Assembly (NCBI GenBank): GCA_028554795.2
Contig: CM068832.1
Span: forward strand, 85,832,511-85,896,510
Direction of reading: 5' to 3'
DNA from: Sinohyriopsis cumingii
Taxonomy: Eukaryota; Mollusca; Bivalvia; Unionida; Unionidae
DNA: 64,000 nt
Shown: positions 37,712-50,358 of the stretch, one piece after another
Layout of the letters: every line of letters starts with the position of its first letter
Numbering within the stretch: position 1 is the stretch's first letter
Translations under genes and position numbers: made by a program
The notes under the pieces: generated by a model
Seen by the model: only the letters and a program-made list of their open reading frames with translations
Told to the model about the DNA's origin: nothing
Database searches by the model: none

Positions 37712-39016
37712 GTATGTATATAATGGTTGATTCCGTATTATACCGCAATAGGAATTTCGCATTGAATATCATTCTTAAATATGCCAGAGAAAACAAAAAT
37801 CATTATGTGAATGAATCTGATAAAGCAATACATGCTTTTGACTGAAAACATGCGCAATGAATGATGCATCATATTACGTGCTTTTCTGCATTGTCAATTC
37901 TAGCTGAATAATTTTGATGTTAATTGCGGAGAATTGACACTACATTATTTGTAATGCCTCAAGTGGCATCGTCAGAAATATAAATTAACTAATATACAAC
38001 TAGATAAAATTAGGAATTGCTAAATGAACTCTTTATCAACTGGAATTATGTTCAACCTGTAGGGTATTAACTGAGGTGGGGGTTCACCTATTTAAAGTTG
38101 ATATAATAATTGCGATAACTTCTGAAGCGCCAACGAAGCGTCATGTAAAGCATCCAGTGTTTTGTCACATATTTCTAATACAGTTTGCGCCTCGAAATTA
38201 TCTCCATGAACTTGACAGTAAAATAGACCCTACGAATACTCTTCTTGTTATGGATGTGTACATGTCGTTTGTTCTGAACCAAATTGAAAATATCGTAGCA
38301 AACGCGTATGAGGAGATTTGACCTTTGTTCCGATCTCAGGCACATAAGCCAGTAATGAAATGTTCCCCCTCGGGCAAAACTTAATATACGTCCAGAGGAG
38401 TAATCGATTTGGGCATTTCGAGTGGTAAGTTGAAAAGCAAAAACTAATACTACTCAAACAGATGGTTACTAGATGTCCACATGTGCAACTTAATGTACCA
38501 AGAGTGATGCGTATCTAATCAGTTGTTCCAAATAGATTGTAGACAATTTTCCCTTCCCATAATAGTTGTCTGTACTTGAAAACTATGCTCTTATTGCTAC
38601 ATAATGCATGTCAATTGTATAGAACGAAATAATCTTGATCAGGACTAGGTACATATTCTCCATCATATTCCTAACAATGACAAGTAAGTTTTAAAATCAT
38701 TTGTATAATTTAAGGGTCTACAACATTACATAACTTTGCCATCGGACAATTTTGTACAAAAAGTGAGCGCGTGAGTGACTGTTCAGTGATATTTATATAC
38801 TCAGATGTATATTGGTCAGTGTCTTTTACATGGTTAAAGGTATTCTTTAGATACCCAATCTGTTTAAAGGCACCAATATCACATGTAATTTATTGATATA
38901 GGCGAACTAAGTCATACTTGTTTGTTTATCATAATCATATGGTGGATATTTCTTACATGTATAGATATCATTTCAACACATAATCCTTTATCTAGTATTT
39001 AACATATATTTTACAG
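37418..39016 (+). other. SAMHD1 intron with (AC)n array
   Basis: (AC)n at 37,661-37,712. The 38,076-38,321 plus frame and its antisense have no recognisable domain. Confidence 0.7.
37661..37712. repeat. (AC)n microsatellite
   Basis: About 23 AC units ending in a short AT run. Confidence 0.95.
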
Positions 39017-39055
39017 GTGTCAGACTACAGCAAGACAAATATTTTGGATCAAGAG
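39017..39055 (+). CDS. SAMHD1: SAMHD1 microexon (39 bp), exon 10 of window
   Basis: Acceptor 'catatattttacag|GTGTCA', donor 'CAAGAG|GTAGTA', phase 0 at both ends: 'VSDYSKTNILDQE'. Homology to human is weak here (a variable linker), so the call rests on splice sites, phase and position between well-matched exons. Being in phase, it could be an optional cassette. Confidence 0.65.
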
Positions 39056-40699
39056 GTAGTATAAACAGTTTTACTTAGGCGAAAATAATGCAATTAATTT
39101 CAGTTAAAGCGACTTATATGTACAGTGAACAATTTTAAATAGATTTCATACACACACATGCATGATGCAAAGGTAATAATTTATGATATTGCACATTAAT
39201 AAATGGTCGTGATCGGAGAGCTTTTAAATTGTATATCAAACCTAATAAGTCCCAACGTTAAATACAGTTGGACGGACTATATATTAATATTGTGAACGAT
39301 CCGGACGAATATACATTTCTAACAATATCAAACTATGATAACATCGTGCGTTTTCAATTCAATCAATTCCTTCAAATACATCACATTTTAGGCAGCAACA
39401 ACTTTCTGTCACAAGCTTTTTATTCAAAAACTCTAATATATCCTGCTCAATATTTTATAGCCAAGTGTTATTATGTAATTTGTAACATACCCGGTGTGTA
39501 GCTAAATGTCTCAATCACATTTTGCCAGCTTTGATTGCTAGCTCGAAACCAACAGCATATAAACGACCTAACCAGAATGTTTTATTTAGCAAATATACTT
39601 CAAACATTTTGCATTCGTTGTTTCTGCTTGTCACACAGATTATATCTTTAACAATGTAGATCGTATCCAATCGTGTGATGTTACGCCACGTGATCAATAC
39701 ATTGAATAGCAGCTTATTAAAGCACAATTTTAAAGCAAATTGTAGAGATTTGTAAACGTTGGTCGTATAATCTGCCACATTCTTGTTCGGCAACAGTTGT
39801 CTGTGTTTATCTCGAGGCAAAACTTTCAAACTGGATGTTACATTTTTAACATTACCTTATAGTTTGTATTTTGGGATGATATTTTGATCTGATCAAGGAA
39901 TGAGGCATCGATACTATTTATATACAAAATATTTGATGCATAAATCACTTGATATAAAAGTGTACTGGACACTGGCCAGGAAATATAGGTGGTTCTCCTT
40001 AATCATTGAATGGGAAAAATACTTAAAACCATTAATGGAACACAACAGTTCTGACAAAAAGAAAATATGGGAAAAAACACGATGAAACTTAATGCATTTG
40101 TTTAGGTTACTATTCCAACAGAAAGAGCATGATAAAAAAGAAACAAACACATATTCCCAAGATGATATACCCTACAAATATACAGTTGCTGAATGTACAA
40201 ACATAGTAAAAATAAAACAATCACTCACATGAGTGACGTCATTATCCCAGGCAATGGTTTTGATTTCGAAAGATGATACTAGGACATAAATGTAGCAAGA
40301 ATACAGATTTAAGTATCTATCTCAATTTCATTTTATTGCTTGATGCTATATAATACAGTACACTAGCTGTCCTACTATAGTCAATTCAGAACACGAAAAT
40401 AAAATCGTTAATTTCGTTACAAAGACAGAGTTGGTTACCGTAACTAAAGTTCATCACCGGAGTAATGCTATAGGAAACTGTTTTAAACCAGATATACAAA
40501 AATAATTATGTCAGAATTGTTCACGATATGGAATATGTTAACAGAGTTTCATAACATGCTTTCTTATAAATCTTAAACCAATCGCTCTCAAGATCCATTT
40601 ATTAGCAAATAAACTGATGAGACATCCAAAAGTGTAATTCGAATTAAATGAATCGAGATAATGTTGTACCTATATACATTAATGCGTCTAACTGATGGT

Positions 40700-40703
<4 letters not shown>

Positions 40704-40751
<48 letters not shown>

Positions 40752-40760
40752 TACTTACAT

Positions 40761-40850
<90 letters not shown>
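40704..40850. repeat. (AC)n-(AT)n compound microsatellite
   Basis: AC units, a short CATACATACTTAC spacer, more AC, then about 28 AT units. Frames across it are artefacts. Confidence 0.95.
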
Positions 40851-40851
<1 letters not shown>

Positions 40852-43024
40852 ATCTTTAGGCGCTCAAACCTTATGGCCTGAGAAGTGAACAGACCTTGAA
40901 ATGTCAAAGTAAAACTATGATAATAATGAAGATTGTGATAATGTAGCAATATCATTTGGAATATCTTATTTGACAACCCCTACTGTGAGCATAACAGATG
41001 TGTTTCTGGATTGTTAGTACATACAATATGTAGCTTTCAGTTCACTGTTTGTCTAAAACATTGAAAATAAGATTGAAATTGTTATTAATGAGTGTAGTTA
41101 TTATTCTTTATTCGTGTATATTCGATGTATCAATTATGACGCAGTAAAACTCTTTACTGGTTCACAAAAAAAACTTATCGCTGGTAATGTCAAAATTAAC
41201 ATTAAAAACAGGAAATATCAACCTAAGCGCTATACCAAAGGCATCGCATGTCAAGGTAGAAAATTTGGTGTACATTATAAATGTAAATAAATTATTTTAC
41301 AAACATAAAAGTGACTGATAATCGGTGTTAGGACGGAGACACAATTTTGCAGTATGTGATTGTAAACAGCTACGTGGCTGAGATTTGCAGGAATGAGGGA
41401 AGTAACATGTCAGATAATCAACCTTAATTACGCAACCTTTTGCGAGATGCTTGCAGGTAGGATGAAAGCTGATTTTCATAATTGTTAGGACAAATGTGAT
41501 AATGTGGACCATCGCTAATAAGCGAATCGAAACGACACGTAACGACTATATGAGCTAACGTTAACACTTAAAAAATAGAGTAAACAAAATATAACGAATC
41601 CAAAAATGTATACAAATGGCACAGCAAAAGCTAAACCAGTAATGATCAGTGGATCGTCATGTCTATTAATCAGGAAGTCACATCAGTATGGATCCATGCT
41701 GTGAGCAAGATAAGTAGGCACAGGGACAAGCCAGTGCGGCTACAATGGCTAAATGTTAGATAACGGACTATAATCACAACACATACACCATTCAAATACA
41801 CTGTGTATAGTTACATTCACTGGTAACTTGTGAACATTAGAAAGTTCTTCATATTTACTTTCCATTTGATTTTCTTTGATTTGTGTGTAAAGTTATTGAA
41901 CGTTAACGCAAATATATCCTATGTAGTAAACCGTTCAATGCCATCATCAGCTATTATTTGTGTGCTCTATTTAACCTTGTGTTAATTGTAAAATGAATTT
42001 GAGAAGAAAATGTAATGCATTTAGTTTCACGATTTAGTTGAAACAAAGGATGGCACAGCACATACTGTAAACCAAGGAACTCCCCACATGCAACATCATT
42101 ACTAAGCTGAAACTTGTATCTATGGTAAATATTACTTTAAGATATATGTTTCAACAAATTGGAAATCAAATGTTGAGAGCGTATAATTTTTAAAAGTGGA
42201 AGATACAGTCTCTTAACATCACCTCAGAAATATGTACCATGACTATCACTTGCGTTTTGGTACATCTTCTCGTGTCGTCTAAGTAATGTGTAACACCTGT
42301 TTGTGTCCAGCAGGATATCATTCCTCATCCGATTAACATAGTACTTTCCAGTTACACTACTTCATTCTTTCACGATTCGCCATCTCTCCATGCTTTTCAA
42401 CATTCATAGTCCCATCATCCTGTCGCTGTTCGAATTCTTCGTTGTTGGAGAGTGGGGTGCTATATTGTCTTGTTTACCATGTGTAATGCTAAGATTAACT
42501 TACGTGTTCATTGTAAATCCCAGTTAAATGTCAATGGTGACGACACTCATTATCACTATCATAGGGCATACTTTAGAATTATTCCACACATAAGACTTTA
42601 GACGATTAACTAATATTATCAAATTAATTTTTGTATAAGGTTAGTTATTTTCTAGTTTGGTACCCTTCTTTCTACTATCTCATCACTTGTCAGAGCAATA
42701 AGCGCAGTCCCCAATTGTACTTATGTCAGCTTGTCACCTTGGAGGATGTCCCTAACGATCTCCACATCCCCAGTATATTTCCATTACCCGTGAGTTGTGG
42801 CCTCTACACAGTTATGTTTGGCTATGCTTCGTGGTGTGCTTCTTGTTATTTCTCCACGCATATCACCTTTTCAAACGATGTATATGTCAGTATTCATTAT
42901 ATAGTAAATTTCTCACAAAATCATATCTTGCAAGATATGTACATCGGCCGAAAGCAATGGTCCCTAAATCCAGTATATTGTTGTTATGAAACCCCTACGT
43001 AGGTCGTGTGATATAGCTCAATGG

Positions 43025-43450
43025 TCTTAAAATAAGAAACAGAAAAGAGCAAAAAACAGCATATTTTGTAGAATTTATAATATAATTTACTTCCCTAAGT
43101 TACAAGCTGAAAACAAAATGACAAAGTATAGTGAGTAAATCAAAAATAGTCCTACAATTATATCACAAGTCCAAAACATTTGATTATTCAGAATAATTTT
43201 ATGTGGAATTCAGTATATAATTCAACTTATTTTACTGACGTTACAATATTCCTGAAGTATCGTATGATCTAATCTAAACTGGCTTTAAACGAATTCACAA
43301 TAATTGAAACATACTGATCAATCCTTATGACTTGGTACTATCTAAATCAAATAAATACTTGAAATAATTTAACTCGCACAGTTGAATCGAATGCACCTAT
43401 AGGACTCATTGAAGATGTTTGTGCTAGCAATAACTAATTTTCAATAAATC
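43025..43450. repeat. Dispersed repeat family, partial copy R4
   Basis: Begins 'aataagaaacagaaaagagc' (compare 'aataacagaaaagagtcaag' in R1) and continues with 'atttacttccctaagttac', 'cctacaattatatcacaagt' and 'attcagtatataattcaac' in the same order as R1. Confidence 0.65.
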
Positions 43451-43639
43451 GTCCCTTACATAAAAATCAAAGATGTAACACAGCAATGGATGGAGGTCGA
43501 GTATTCCTTCGAGACCGATCTGACATTGTCATTACGGTTAATTACTTTAACTGCTACCCACTCCAGAGTTAGGTAAAACTGTTTTATTTTCAAGGAAATT
43601 TATGAACTGAACTCAAATCTCAACAACATGTTTACTTTT

Positions 43640-43775
43640 ATCCTGAAACTATGTAAGGTCTATACTAAAATGACGACGTCGTAGTGTACAAACCAACAAC
43701 CGAACACAAATTGTTATTTAATGTTATTTACTAGATGAGCTTTATACTATATAATCACAAAAGGTATTACGTGAA
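43640..43775. repeat. Block duplicated from/with 36,005-36,140
   Basis: Shares 'actaaaatgacga', 'gtacaaaccaacaacc' and 'ataatcacaaaaggtattac' in the same order and spacing with 36,005-36,140 (about 85-90 percent by eye). Ends undefined. Confidence 0.85.
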
Positions 43776-44284
43776 CTGTTGTTTTGCTCGCATGTTTACT
43801 GAAATACAAATCTTATTATGAAATCACCTGTCTAGTATGGGGACTTAGTATTATAATTTGTCTTGTTTGCGACAAAGGGAGGAAATATTACCATCATGCC
43901 GTACTAGCAAACACGGACGAGTATTAGCACGTGTACTCAATTAACTGAACATTATTTCTTTTGTACACATATATCGGCTCTCAAACACACTTTGCATGAA
44001 CTGTTTCTAGTGCAATTTCAGCAAAAACTGGTAATAATATATTACAAGAAAGTATAAAATTATATAATTCCAACACAGTGCCACGCTTCATGTTCATTTG
44101 CTCAAATTCAATTGGCGTTTTGGATCCCATATATGATACATTATACACTAACAATTTAGTCGAAAATGGTCTGCAACGTACGATCTAATCCGGTAAATAA
44201 ATTTAAAGATATTTCCTATGGACATTACATACTTTTACAACTATATTATCTTAAACTAACACAAAAGAGTGTAAACCAATAAGG

Positions 44285-44660
44285 TATGTACATTTTAAAA
44301 AGTAATTCATTTCCTTAAAATACAAAGTGAAAAATTAAAACCAAATTTTAGGAAGGTAAATGAAATTATAAATAGTACTTAAGTTCTATGACAAATCCAA
44401 AAGTATCGAGTATTCAAAATATTTCCAGTGGTGTTTGGAATGAAGTCCAATGTGATGTGCCGATGTGATAATAGTCTGGAATAGTTTGAAGTACTAACAA
44501 TGATTTAATCCAAACTTTCTTTAAATGAGTTCACGGTAATTACAAAATATTTATTTAGTTCTGAATTTTACGAGCACCTTGTAATTCCAGTAATGGTGAA
44601 AATATATAAATCAACTCAGATATTAACTGGACATAGCTAATAAACTCCGTTGACTGATGT
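44285..44660. repeat. Dispersed repeat family, partial copy R5
   Basis: 'ttcatttccttaaaatacaa', 'gaagtccaatgtgatgtgcc' and 'gaatgatttaatccaaact'-like blocks match R1/R4. Diverged. Confidence 0.55.
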
Positions 44661-45262
44661 TTAAGAAACGAATAGTCAGCAACACAATTGAATTGATTTA
44701 CAAGTAAAGTCCCAAACTGGTTGTCTAACATTTTGTTTGTGTCACATTTGGTGATCCAGAGGATGAATAGAGGATGAACAACTGGTATATAATAGAAGAC
44801 TTCAATGGTAAAAATGTCGACTGGTCACAAGAGCAGATATCCCAGGAAATATAAATTTGCGTACGCCCTTTAACGCCCCGTACTTTCAAGGGATACAAGA
44901 GCCATATTCGAATCAAATGCTAAACATTCCTTCAGATACACGCTCCATTCGGAAACCACGAATTATAATCAACAACCCCTCTCTGAGGCAGCAGACTCAT
45001 TTCGGAATTTACACAAAGCACGAAACCCAGTCTATGAGTTTTTTATATATGCTCCAGGTTCCGATGGATCACAGAGATTATTGAAATACAACGCATGTGT
45101 AAGTACACAGAAACGAAATAACTTACAATACATGTTGAGAATCCATGTTATCTACTTTAGCATTTGTTGGTCTGTTTGAGTTCGTCGCAGAGACTCTTGG
45201 GCCGGAACTGAGCAATAAGCAAAATGTATAGCACCACAATAAAAATCATGACTAACAGAGAG

Positions 45263-45264
<2 letters not shown>

Positions 45265-45324
<60 letters not shown>
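45265..45324. repeat. (AT)n array
   Basis: About 30 AT units. Confidence 0.95.
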
Positions 45325-45326
<2 letters not shown>

Positions 45327-45620
45327 TTTAACCATGCTATGGACCCGGTCCAGTAGCAAAACGTTTTCTATATCGTGCTGCCGATTAACAATCTAGAGGG
45401 AACATATATTCCAAGCTTGACCGCTGATTGATGAACGTTTTTTGCGTTTATCAGAAACATAAAGAGTGACGTACAGATAGACGGAAAGACATCGTATCAA
45501 ACATAATATTGCAGGATATTTTCAGAAATAAAAGTAAATTTCATACAATTGCAGCATGCATATGAATAAATTTGTTCTTTTCTTAAAAATCTTGTTACTG
45601 ATATTGTAAACTTGCCTAGT

Positions 45621-45979
45621 TTGTAACATGATTGAGTTTATTATGCATGCTTTATGCATTCTGTAACATGATTGAGTCTATTATGTATGCTTTGTGCATT
45701 CTGTAACATGATTAAGTCTACTGTGTATGCTTTATGCATCATGTAACATGATTGAGTCTAATATGTATGCTTTATGCATTCTGTAACATGATTGAGTCTA
45801 TTATGTATGCTTTATGCATTCTGTAACATGATTGAGTCTAATATATATGCTTTATGCATTCTGTAACATGATTGCGTCTATTATGTATGCTTTATGATTC
45901 TGTAACATGCTTGAGTCTATTGTGTATGCTTTATGCATTCTGTAACATGATTGAGTCTATTACGTATGCTTTATTCATT
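45621..45979. repeat. 40-bp minisatellite, nine units
   Basis: Nine head-to-tail units: eight of 40 bp and one of 39 bp. Each begins 'ctgtaacatgattgagtcta' (or a close variant) and ends 'tatgctttatgcatt'. Units differ at one to five positions. It gives rise to a repetitive open frame (CMLYDS/SLLCML) that is not a gene. Not a CRISPR array: there are no unique spacers. Confidence 0.97.
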
Positions 45980-46246
45980 CTGAACATAATTTTGTGTCAG
46001 CTAAGGAATACTGTTATATTTAATCTGGAATGTGCAAACAACATTAGTCAGCGAAATTTGCTCTTTTCGTGCAGGTAAAGGTTGTCATATGCTGAGAATT
46101 CATGAAATGTCAATGATATTGCTTACACGAAAAAAAAATGCTGCACATTGACCAGTCCTGCATTATGTGTCTGTAAGTTTATCCGATGTGATTTTTAAAT
46201 TCAAAAATGTATTCATTAGTACATATTGCTAACCATTATATTACAG

Positions 46247-46324
46247 TTCAAAAAGACCAAGAAAGAAATCCAGGAACTGGTAGGTCAAACTCAGCTGACG
46301 ACACCAGACGGCATAGAAATTCAG
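46247..46324 (+). CDS. SAMHD1: SAMHD1 exon 11 of window
   Basis: Acceptor 'accattatattacag|TTCAAA', donor 'ATTCAG|GTAATC', phase 0 at both ends, 26 codons: 'FKKTKKEIQELVGQTQL' then 'TTPDGIEIQ'. Lies in the regulatory C-terminal lobe; similarity to human is modest. Confidence 0.82.
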
Positions 46325-46708
46325 GTAATCTCAAAATCATTATCATTTTCGTATGCTCTTTGATTACGGTTTAAATACAAATGCAATTCTCAAGTTTTAT
46401 GGAATATGGTCGTTATCTAACATTAAACAGTTTCCTTCTCTAAATATTTTAATGAATTTTGGATTTTTTTGTAATACACCATGGTTTGGTTCCTGCTACT
46501 GCTATAGGAAATGAACACTATGTTATATAATCATTTAATTACTAATAAGTGTTGAGCACTGTTGGCATGTGTACATCGCCTGAAGGCAATCATCCAAAGG
46601 ATCTGATTAAGATAAAAATTGAAATACTCGGTATATGGAAATGTAATCGTTTCATTCAGTTGCCTTATGTACTAAAGAACTAAACCTTTATGATAACTCT
46701 TATAACGA

Positions 46709-46826
<118 letters not shown>

Positions 46827-46908
46827 GTCATTTTATCAGTTTCGAAACTATTGATTGAATGATATGGATTGACGTACCTTTAATGATTTTTCTTCTGAAT
46901 TTGATTAG

Positions 46909-46974
46909 AGTGTCTCTCTAGACCTGATATATGTCACTCTTGAAGATGTCAAATCACTTACGGGTAATCATGAC
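46909..46974 (+). CDS. SAMHD1: SAMHD1 exon 12 of window (3' end tentative)
   Basis: Acceptor 'cttctgaatttgattag|AGTGTC'. Encodes 'SVSLDLIYVTLEDVKSL', which lines up with human 'KVLLDVKLKAEDFIVDV'. A GT at 46,964 would break the frame; GTACTA at 46,975 keeps phase 0, giving a tail 'TGNHD', and is adopted here. The same donor hexamer is used by exon 7. A cDNA would settle the exact end. Confidence 0.65.
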
Positions 46975-47086
46975 GTACTACAATTTGAAGTCATACTTTG
47001 AGAGCGGATTTAAAGCGTTTCTCGCTCATGGTCACTTGGACAATTTGCGCATCAAATGAAGCATATATGTATTTGACGCTTTTCAG

Positions 47087-47191
47087 AAGGTCAAATTTGA
47101 CTACGGCCGCGATGGAGAGGACCCAGTCTTAAAGCTGTACTTTTACCGCAAAGGGGCAGAAGATAAGGGAATAACGCTTCGTAGAGAGGAT
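47087..47191 (+). CDS. SAMHD1: SAMHD1 exon 13 of window
   Basis: Acceptor 'atttgacgcttttcag|AAGGTC', donor 'GAGGAT|GTAAGA', phase 0, 35 codons: 'KVKFDYGRDGEDPVLKLYFY' and 'KGITLRRED'. Matches human '[20 protein letters not shown]...IRITKNQ'. Confidence 0.93.
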
Positions 47192-47542
47192 GTAAGAATA
47201 TTTATTACTATTACATATATTATAATCAAGAAATTGTAATTCTATGTTTTACATTTCTGTCATTCACTTCCACTCGATCATTATCAAATAGGTAACCAGA
47301 ATAAACCAGCAGAGAGCAAGGATCAACATATCAACAATGGTACATCTTATGCAAGGCTGGAATTTGCTCAAACATTGTAGCATCTAATGAAGATAGTATT
47401 AGATACCTAGTGAAATATGCATAATATATAAGAATTAAAATAATACCGGCTACTTGAAACAGGCATGAAGTCTTCAGAACCCAGATAGGACATACTCTAC
47501 CAGGTTATCTTCTAACATTACTATGTGCATTTTTCTTCATAG

Positions 47543-47670
47543 GTATCTGTTGTCCTTCCCTCCGTTTTTCAAGAATATCATATTCGAGTCTACGAAAAGA
47601 TCAGTCAAGGAAATGAGAATCATAATAATCAAGAAAAGTTGAACGACTTCAAGAAAAAGTTAAAGGAATG
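47543..47670 (+). CDS. SAMHD1: SAMHD1 exon 14 of window
   Basis: Acceptor 'tttttcttcatag|GTATCT', donor 'GGAATG|GTTTGT', leaves two bases. Encodes 'VSVVLPSVFQEYHIRVYEKI' and ends 'KLNDFKKKLKE' plus a split Trp codon. Matches human '[20 protein letters not shown]...ARQYFVQW'. Confidence 0.94.
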
Positions 47671-47769
47671 GTTTGTATCAAGTTCATTAGAATAACATCA
47701 AGGTCATTTACAAACATGTTCTTCTTAGTTGCGCATAGTAGTGGTATGTATATATGTAGTTTTGCATGT

Positions 47770-47960
47770 ATGTATTCATGTATGTATGTATGTATGTATG
47801 TATGTATGTATTTATGTATGTATGTATGTACGTACGTAATTACGTACGTATGAACGTACGAATGTATGTATGCATGGATGGATCAATGTATTAATGGATG
47901 TATGGATTGATGGATAGATTGATCGATGCATGTATGCATGATAGTAGGTATGTATGTATG
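47770..47960. repeat. (ATGT)n microsatellite, impure
   Basis: TATG/ATGT tetranucleotides with CGTA and GGAT variants. Confidence 0.9.
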
Positions 47961-48101
47961 CAAGTTTGTTTGCATGTATTTATGTATGAAAGCCTTAATG
48001 TAGATAAATATCTTTGTATGTTGAAGGTTTGCATATGTTGAAGATTATATTACACATTATAGAAATGCAAAGACACACACCCTCCCTGTCTTTCATATAT
48101 C

Positions 48102-48204
<103 letters not shown>

Positions 48205-49223
48205 TTGCATTGTTTGTTGACCTTTCTTAATTATTATTTTTTCCTATGCATACCTGCATTTCGTACTCGACCTTGTCGAAAATCAAGTTTGTGGTATACG
48301 TGACCAAAACGTCTTTTTGGTAAGCAATATAATACATAGCTAAATTGTATCTATAATTATGGATTAAATAGGCAGATTAAAATAAACAGTAAAATATTTA
48401 CTTGCATCTGAGTCTTGGACATTGCATTTTTAATTCGGAAACACATACAAGTGCTAAGTACTTTTTATGTTCAGTAAAGGAGACTGACCTATATACTAAA
48501 TATATTATTGCGTCTTAAACTTGTAGAATGTTATCAACTTTGGAAGGTGCTCATTCCTAACATCTGAAGCTGTATCAGTCCGATTGTAGAGTTCAGTTTT
48601 ACATTTGGTAGGAGTTATTTATTCAAATCATTATTTACGGGAATTACAAAGTGGTCAATAATATTCTTTGATAGAAGCAGTGATTTGGAATTATAGTAGA
48701 TTCAGACCAGGATATTTTGGATTATATTATTATGAAGCATATGAAAACTTTTAATAAATCGTCAAACTTGAGGACACTGGCACATTTGCGCGTTTGATAC
48801 TACAGGCACGTCAACACATTTAATATTAGAATTATTCGGAAAAAGACTAAAATCATCTAGAACTTCAGACGTTGGGATTTGTGATAAAATGACCATTTCA
48901 GTTTAATTCACAATACTGGACGTTATTTGTAAATTTACACTCCAGTGCTTAACAATCAAGTTTTAATTGGAGGTGCATCTATGCTTTAACAATTCTTGAA
49001 TATAACTATTTTTTAATGAGCGGTTCCATAATGTTTAATCTGGCATTTCCCTAGTTTGTGGTAGTACAGATGTCAAACTCAAGAAATCACGGGCGTGCCT
49101 GAAATCCAAAAGGCCGTCTGTCAGTGTGATTTTTGACTTGGTTATATCCTTTAAACGTCGTTATTTGTAAATAGTACAACAGGGGTATGGATATCTCTCT
49201 TCTAAAAAGAGGTGGTAAATATC

Positions 49224-49225
<2 letters not shown>

Positions 49226-49293
<68 letters not shown>
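49226..49293. repeat. (AT)n array
   Basis: About 33 AT units. Confidence 0.95.
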
Positions 49294-49298
<5 letters not shown>

Positions 49299-49381
49299 GA
49301 TTTTGAAGATTCAAAAATACATATCTGCATCCATACCTTCATACGTACATACGTATATACTTACATCCTTGCATAAGAACA

Positions 49382-49528
49382 TACCTACCTAACTACCTAC
49401 CTACCTACTTAAATAACTACCAACCTACCTAATTACCTACCTACCTACCTACCGACTGACCTACCTACATACCTACATACATACATATCTATATATCTAT
49501 CCATCTATCTATCTATCTATCTATCTAT
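49382..49528. repeat. (CTAC)n-(CTAT)n microsatellite
   Basis: CTAC tetranucleotides grading into CATA and CTAT. Confidence 0.9.
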
Positions 49529-49900
49529 GCTATTTTTGTAATTAGCTTTGCATTTATATATGCAAGTTAATGCCAAATAATCGTTCAAGAATTTCTTTGA
49601 TTTTACTACACATAATGTTTGCCTTGGTCTTATATTAATTTATGTTCGGCTTGTAATCTGCACTTCCTGTTGAATCGGTTTAAGTCTTTGAAAATCGACC
49701 AATCTTCATGAGTATATGTTTCTGCGAATCAATTTATATATGTTTGAAGGTGTAAGGTACTGAGGACGAGAATATGTGTATATTGCACTTAAAAGAACGT
49801 CTTTTTATTCGCTACGTCATTACAACAAAGTTGACAATATATCATGCATATTACATAATGTATTATATAATGATAATTCAATTTTTCTTTATAACCACAG

Positions 49901-49938
49901 GGATATTAATAGGACACAACAGGTTGGCCAAAACCAAG
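49901..49938 (+). CDS. SAMHD1: SAMHD1 exon 15 of window (38 bp)
   Basis: Acceptor 'ctttataaccacag|GGATAT', donor 'ACCAAG|GTAACT'. The first base completes the Trp shared with human 'QW', then 'DINRTQQVGQNQ' and one left-over base. An internal GTTGGC at 49,923 could serve as an earlier donor but would break the next junction. Confidence 0.78.
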
Positions 49939-50245
49939 GTAACTATCATCTTTATGAAACGGCAATAAATGTTCTACCAGTCGAAAGGTTTTGTTTTATG
50001 CCGATTGATATTTTAAGATTTGTTATATGATAGTTTCATTTAAACGTAAAGTATTTCTGACATCCTAACCATGTTTTAACCATATTCATCAAGGAACCTA
50101 TTTATTCTTCCTGAACAATTTAAGCTCTAAATGTGATAATCCATCCAAAATATAATAAATTAGGGGCTCACCGCGTGAGTGATACTATGAAGAGTAACAC
50201 GTGCTATATGTTATTTGTTATGCCCTATATTCTTGTTCACGAAAG

Positions 50246-50358
50246 TTGAAACAACTGAAAACAGATGTGAGAGAATTGTCGAGGGAGAGATGACCCCACT
50301 TCGAGTACTTCATCAAGAACAAACAGCCGAGTTGGATGGACCATCTGCAAGTAAAAAG
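50246..50358 (+). CDS. SAMHD1: SAMHD1 exon 16 of window: C-terminal tail
   Basis: Acceptor 'tcttgttcacgaaag|TTGAAA', donor 'AAAAAG|GTAATC'. Two bases complete Val, then 'ETTENRCERIVEGEMTPLRV' and 'LHQEQTAELDGPSASKK'. 'GEMTPLRV' resembles the TP-containing C-terminal tail region of other SAMHD1 proteins, and a TP site there could be a phosphorylation target (inference). Ends in phase 0. Confidence 0.82.

Larger units (their letters stand above)
39056..46246 (+). other. SAMHD1 intron, 7.2 kb, repeats only
   Basis: Holds (AC)n-(AT)n at 40,704-40,850, repeat-family copies at 43,025-43,450 and 44,285-44,660, a duplicated block at 43,640-43,775, an (AT)n at 45,265-45,324 and the 40-bp minisatellite at 45,621-45,979. 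The 42,631-43,002 and 44,857-45,084 frames are unassigned and lack splice support. Remaining sequence shows nothing. Confidence 0.75.

Noticed and set aside
42631-43002. 123-codon plus-strand ORF
   Set aside because: No domain, overlaps another frame, runs into repeat copy R4, no splice or homology support.
44857-45084. 75-codon plus-strand ORF with unusual composition
   Set aside because: Looks less AT-rich than background, but no family, promoter or splice context could be found.
45621-45979. CRISPR-like regular repeats
   Set aside because: Units are contiguous with no unique spacers, and the locus is eukaryotic; it is a minisatellite.
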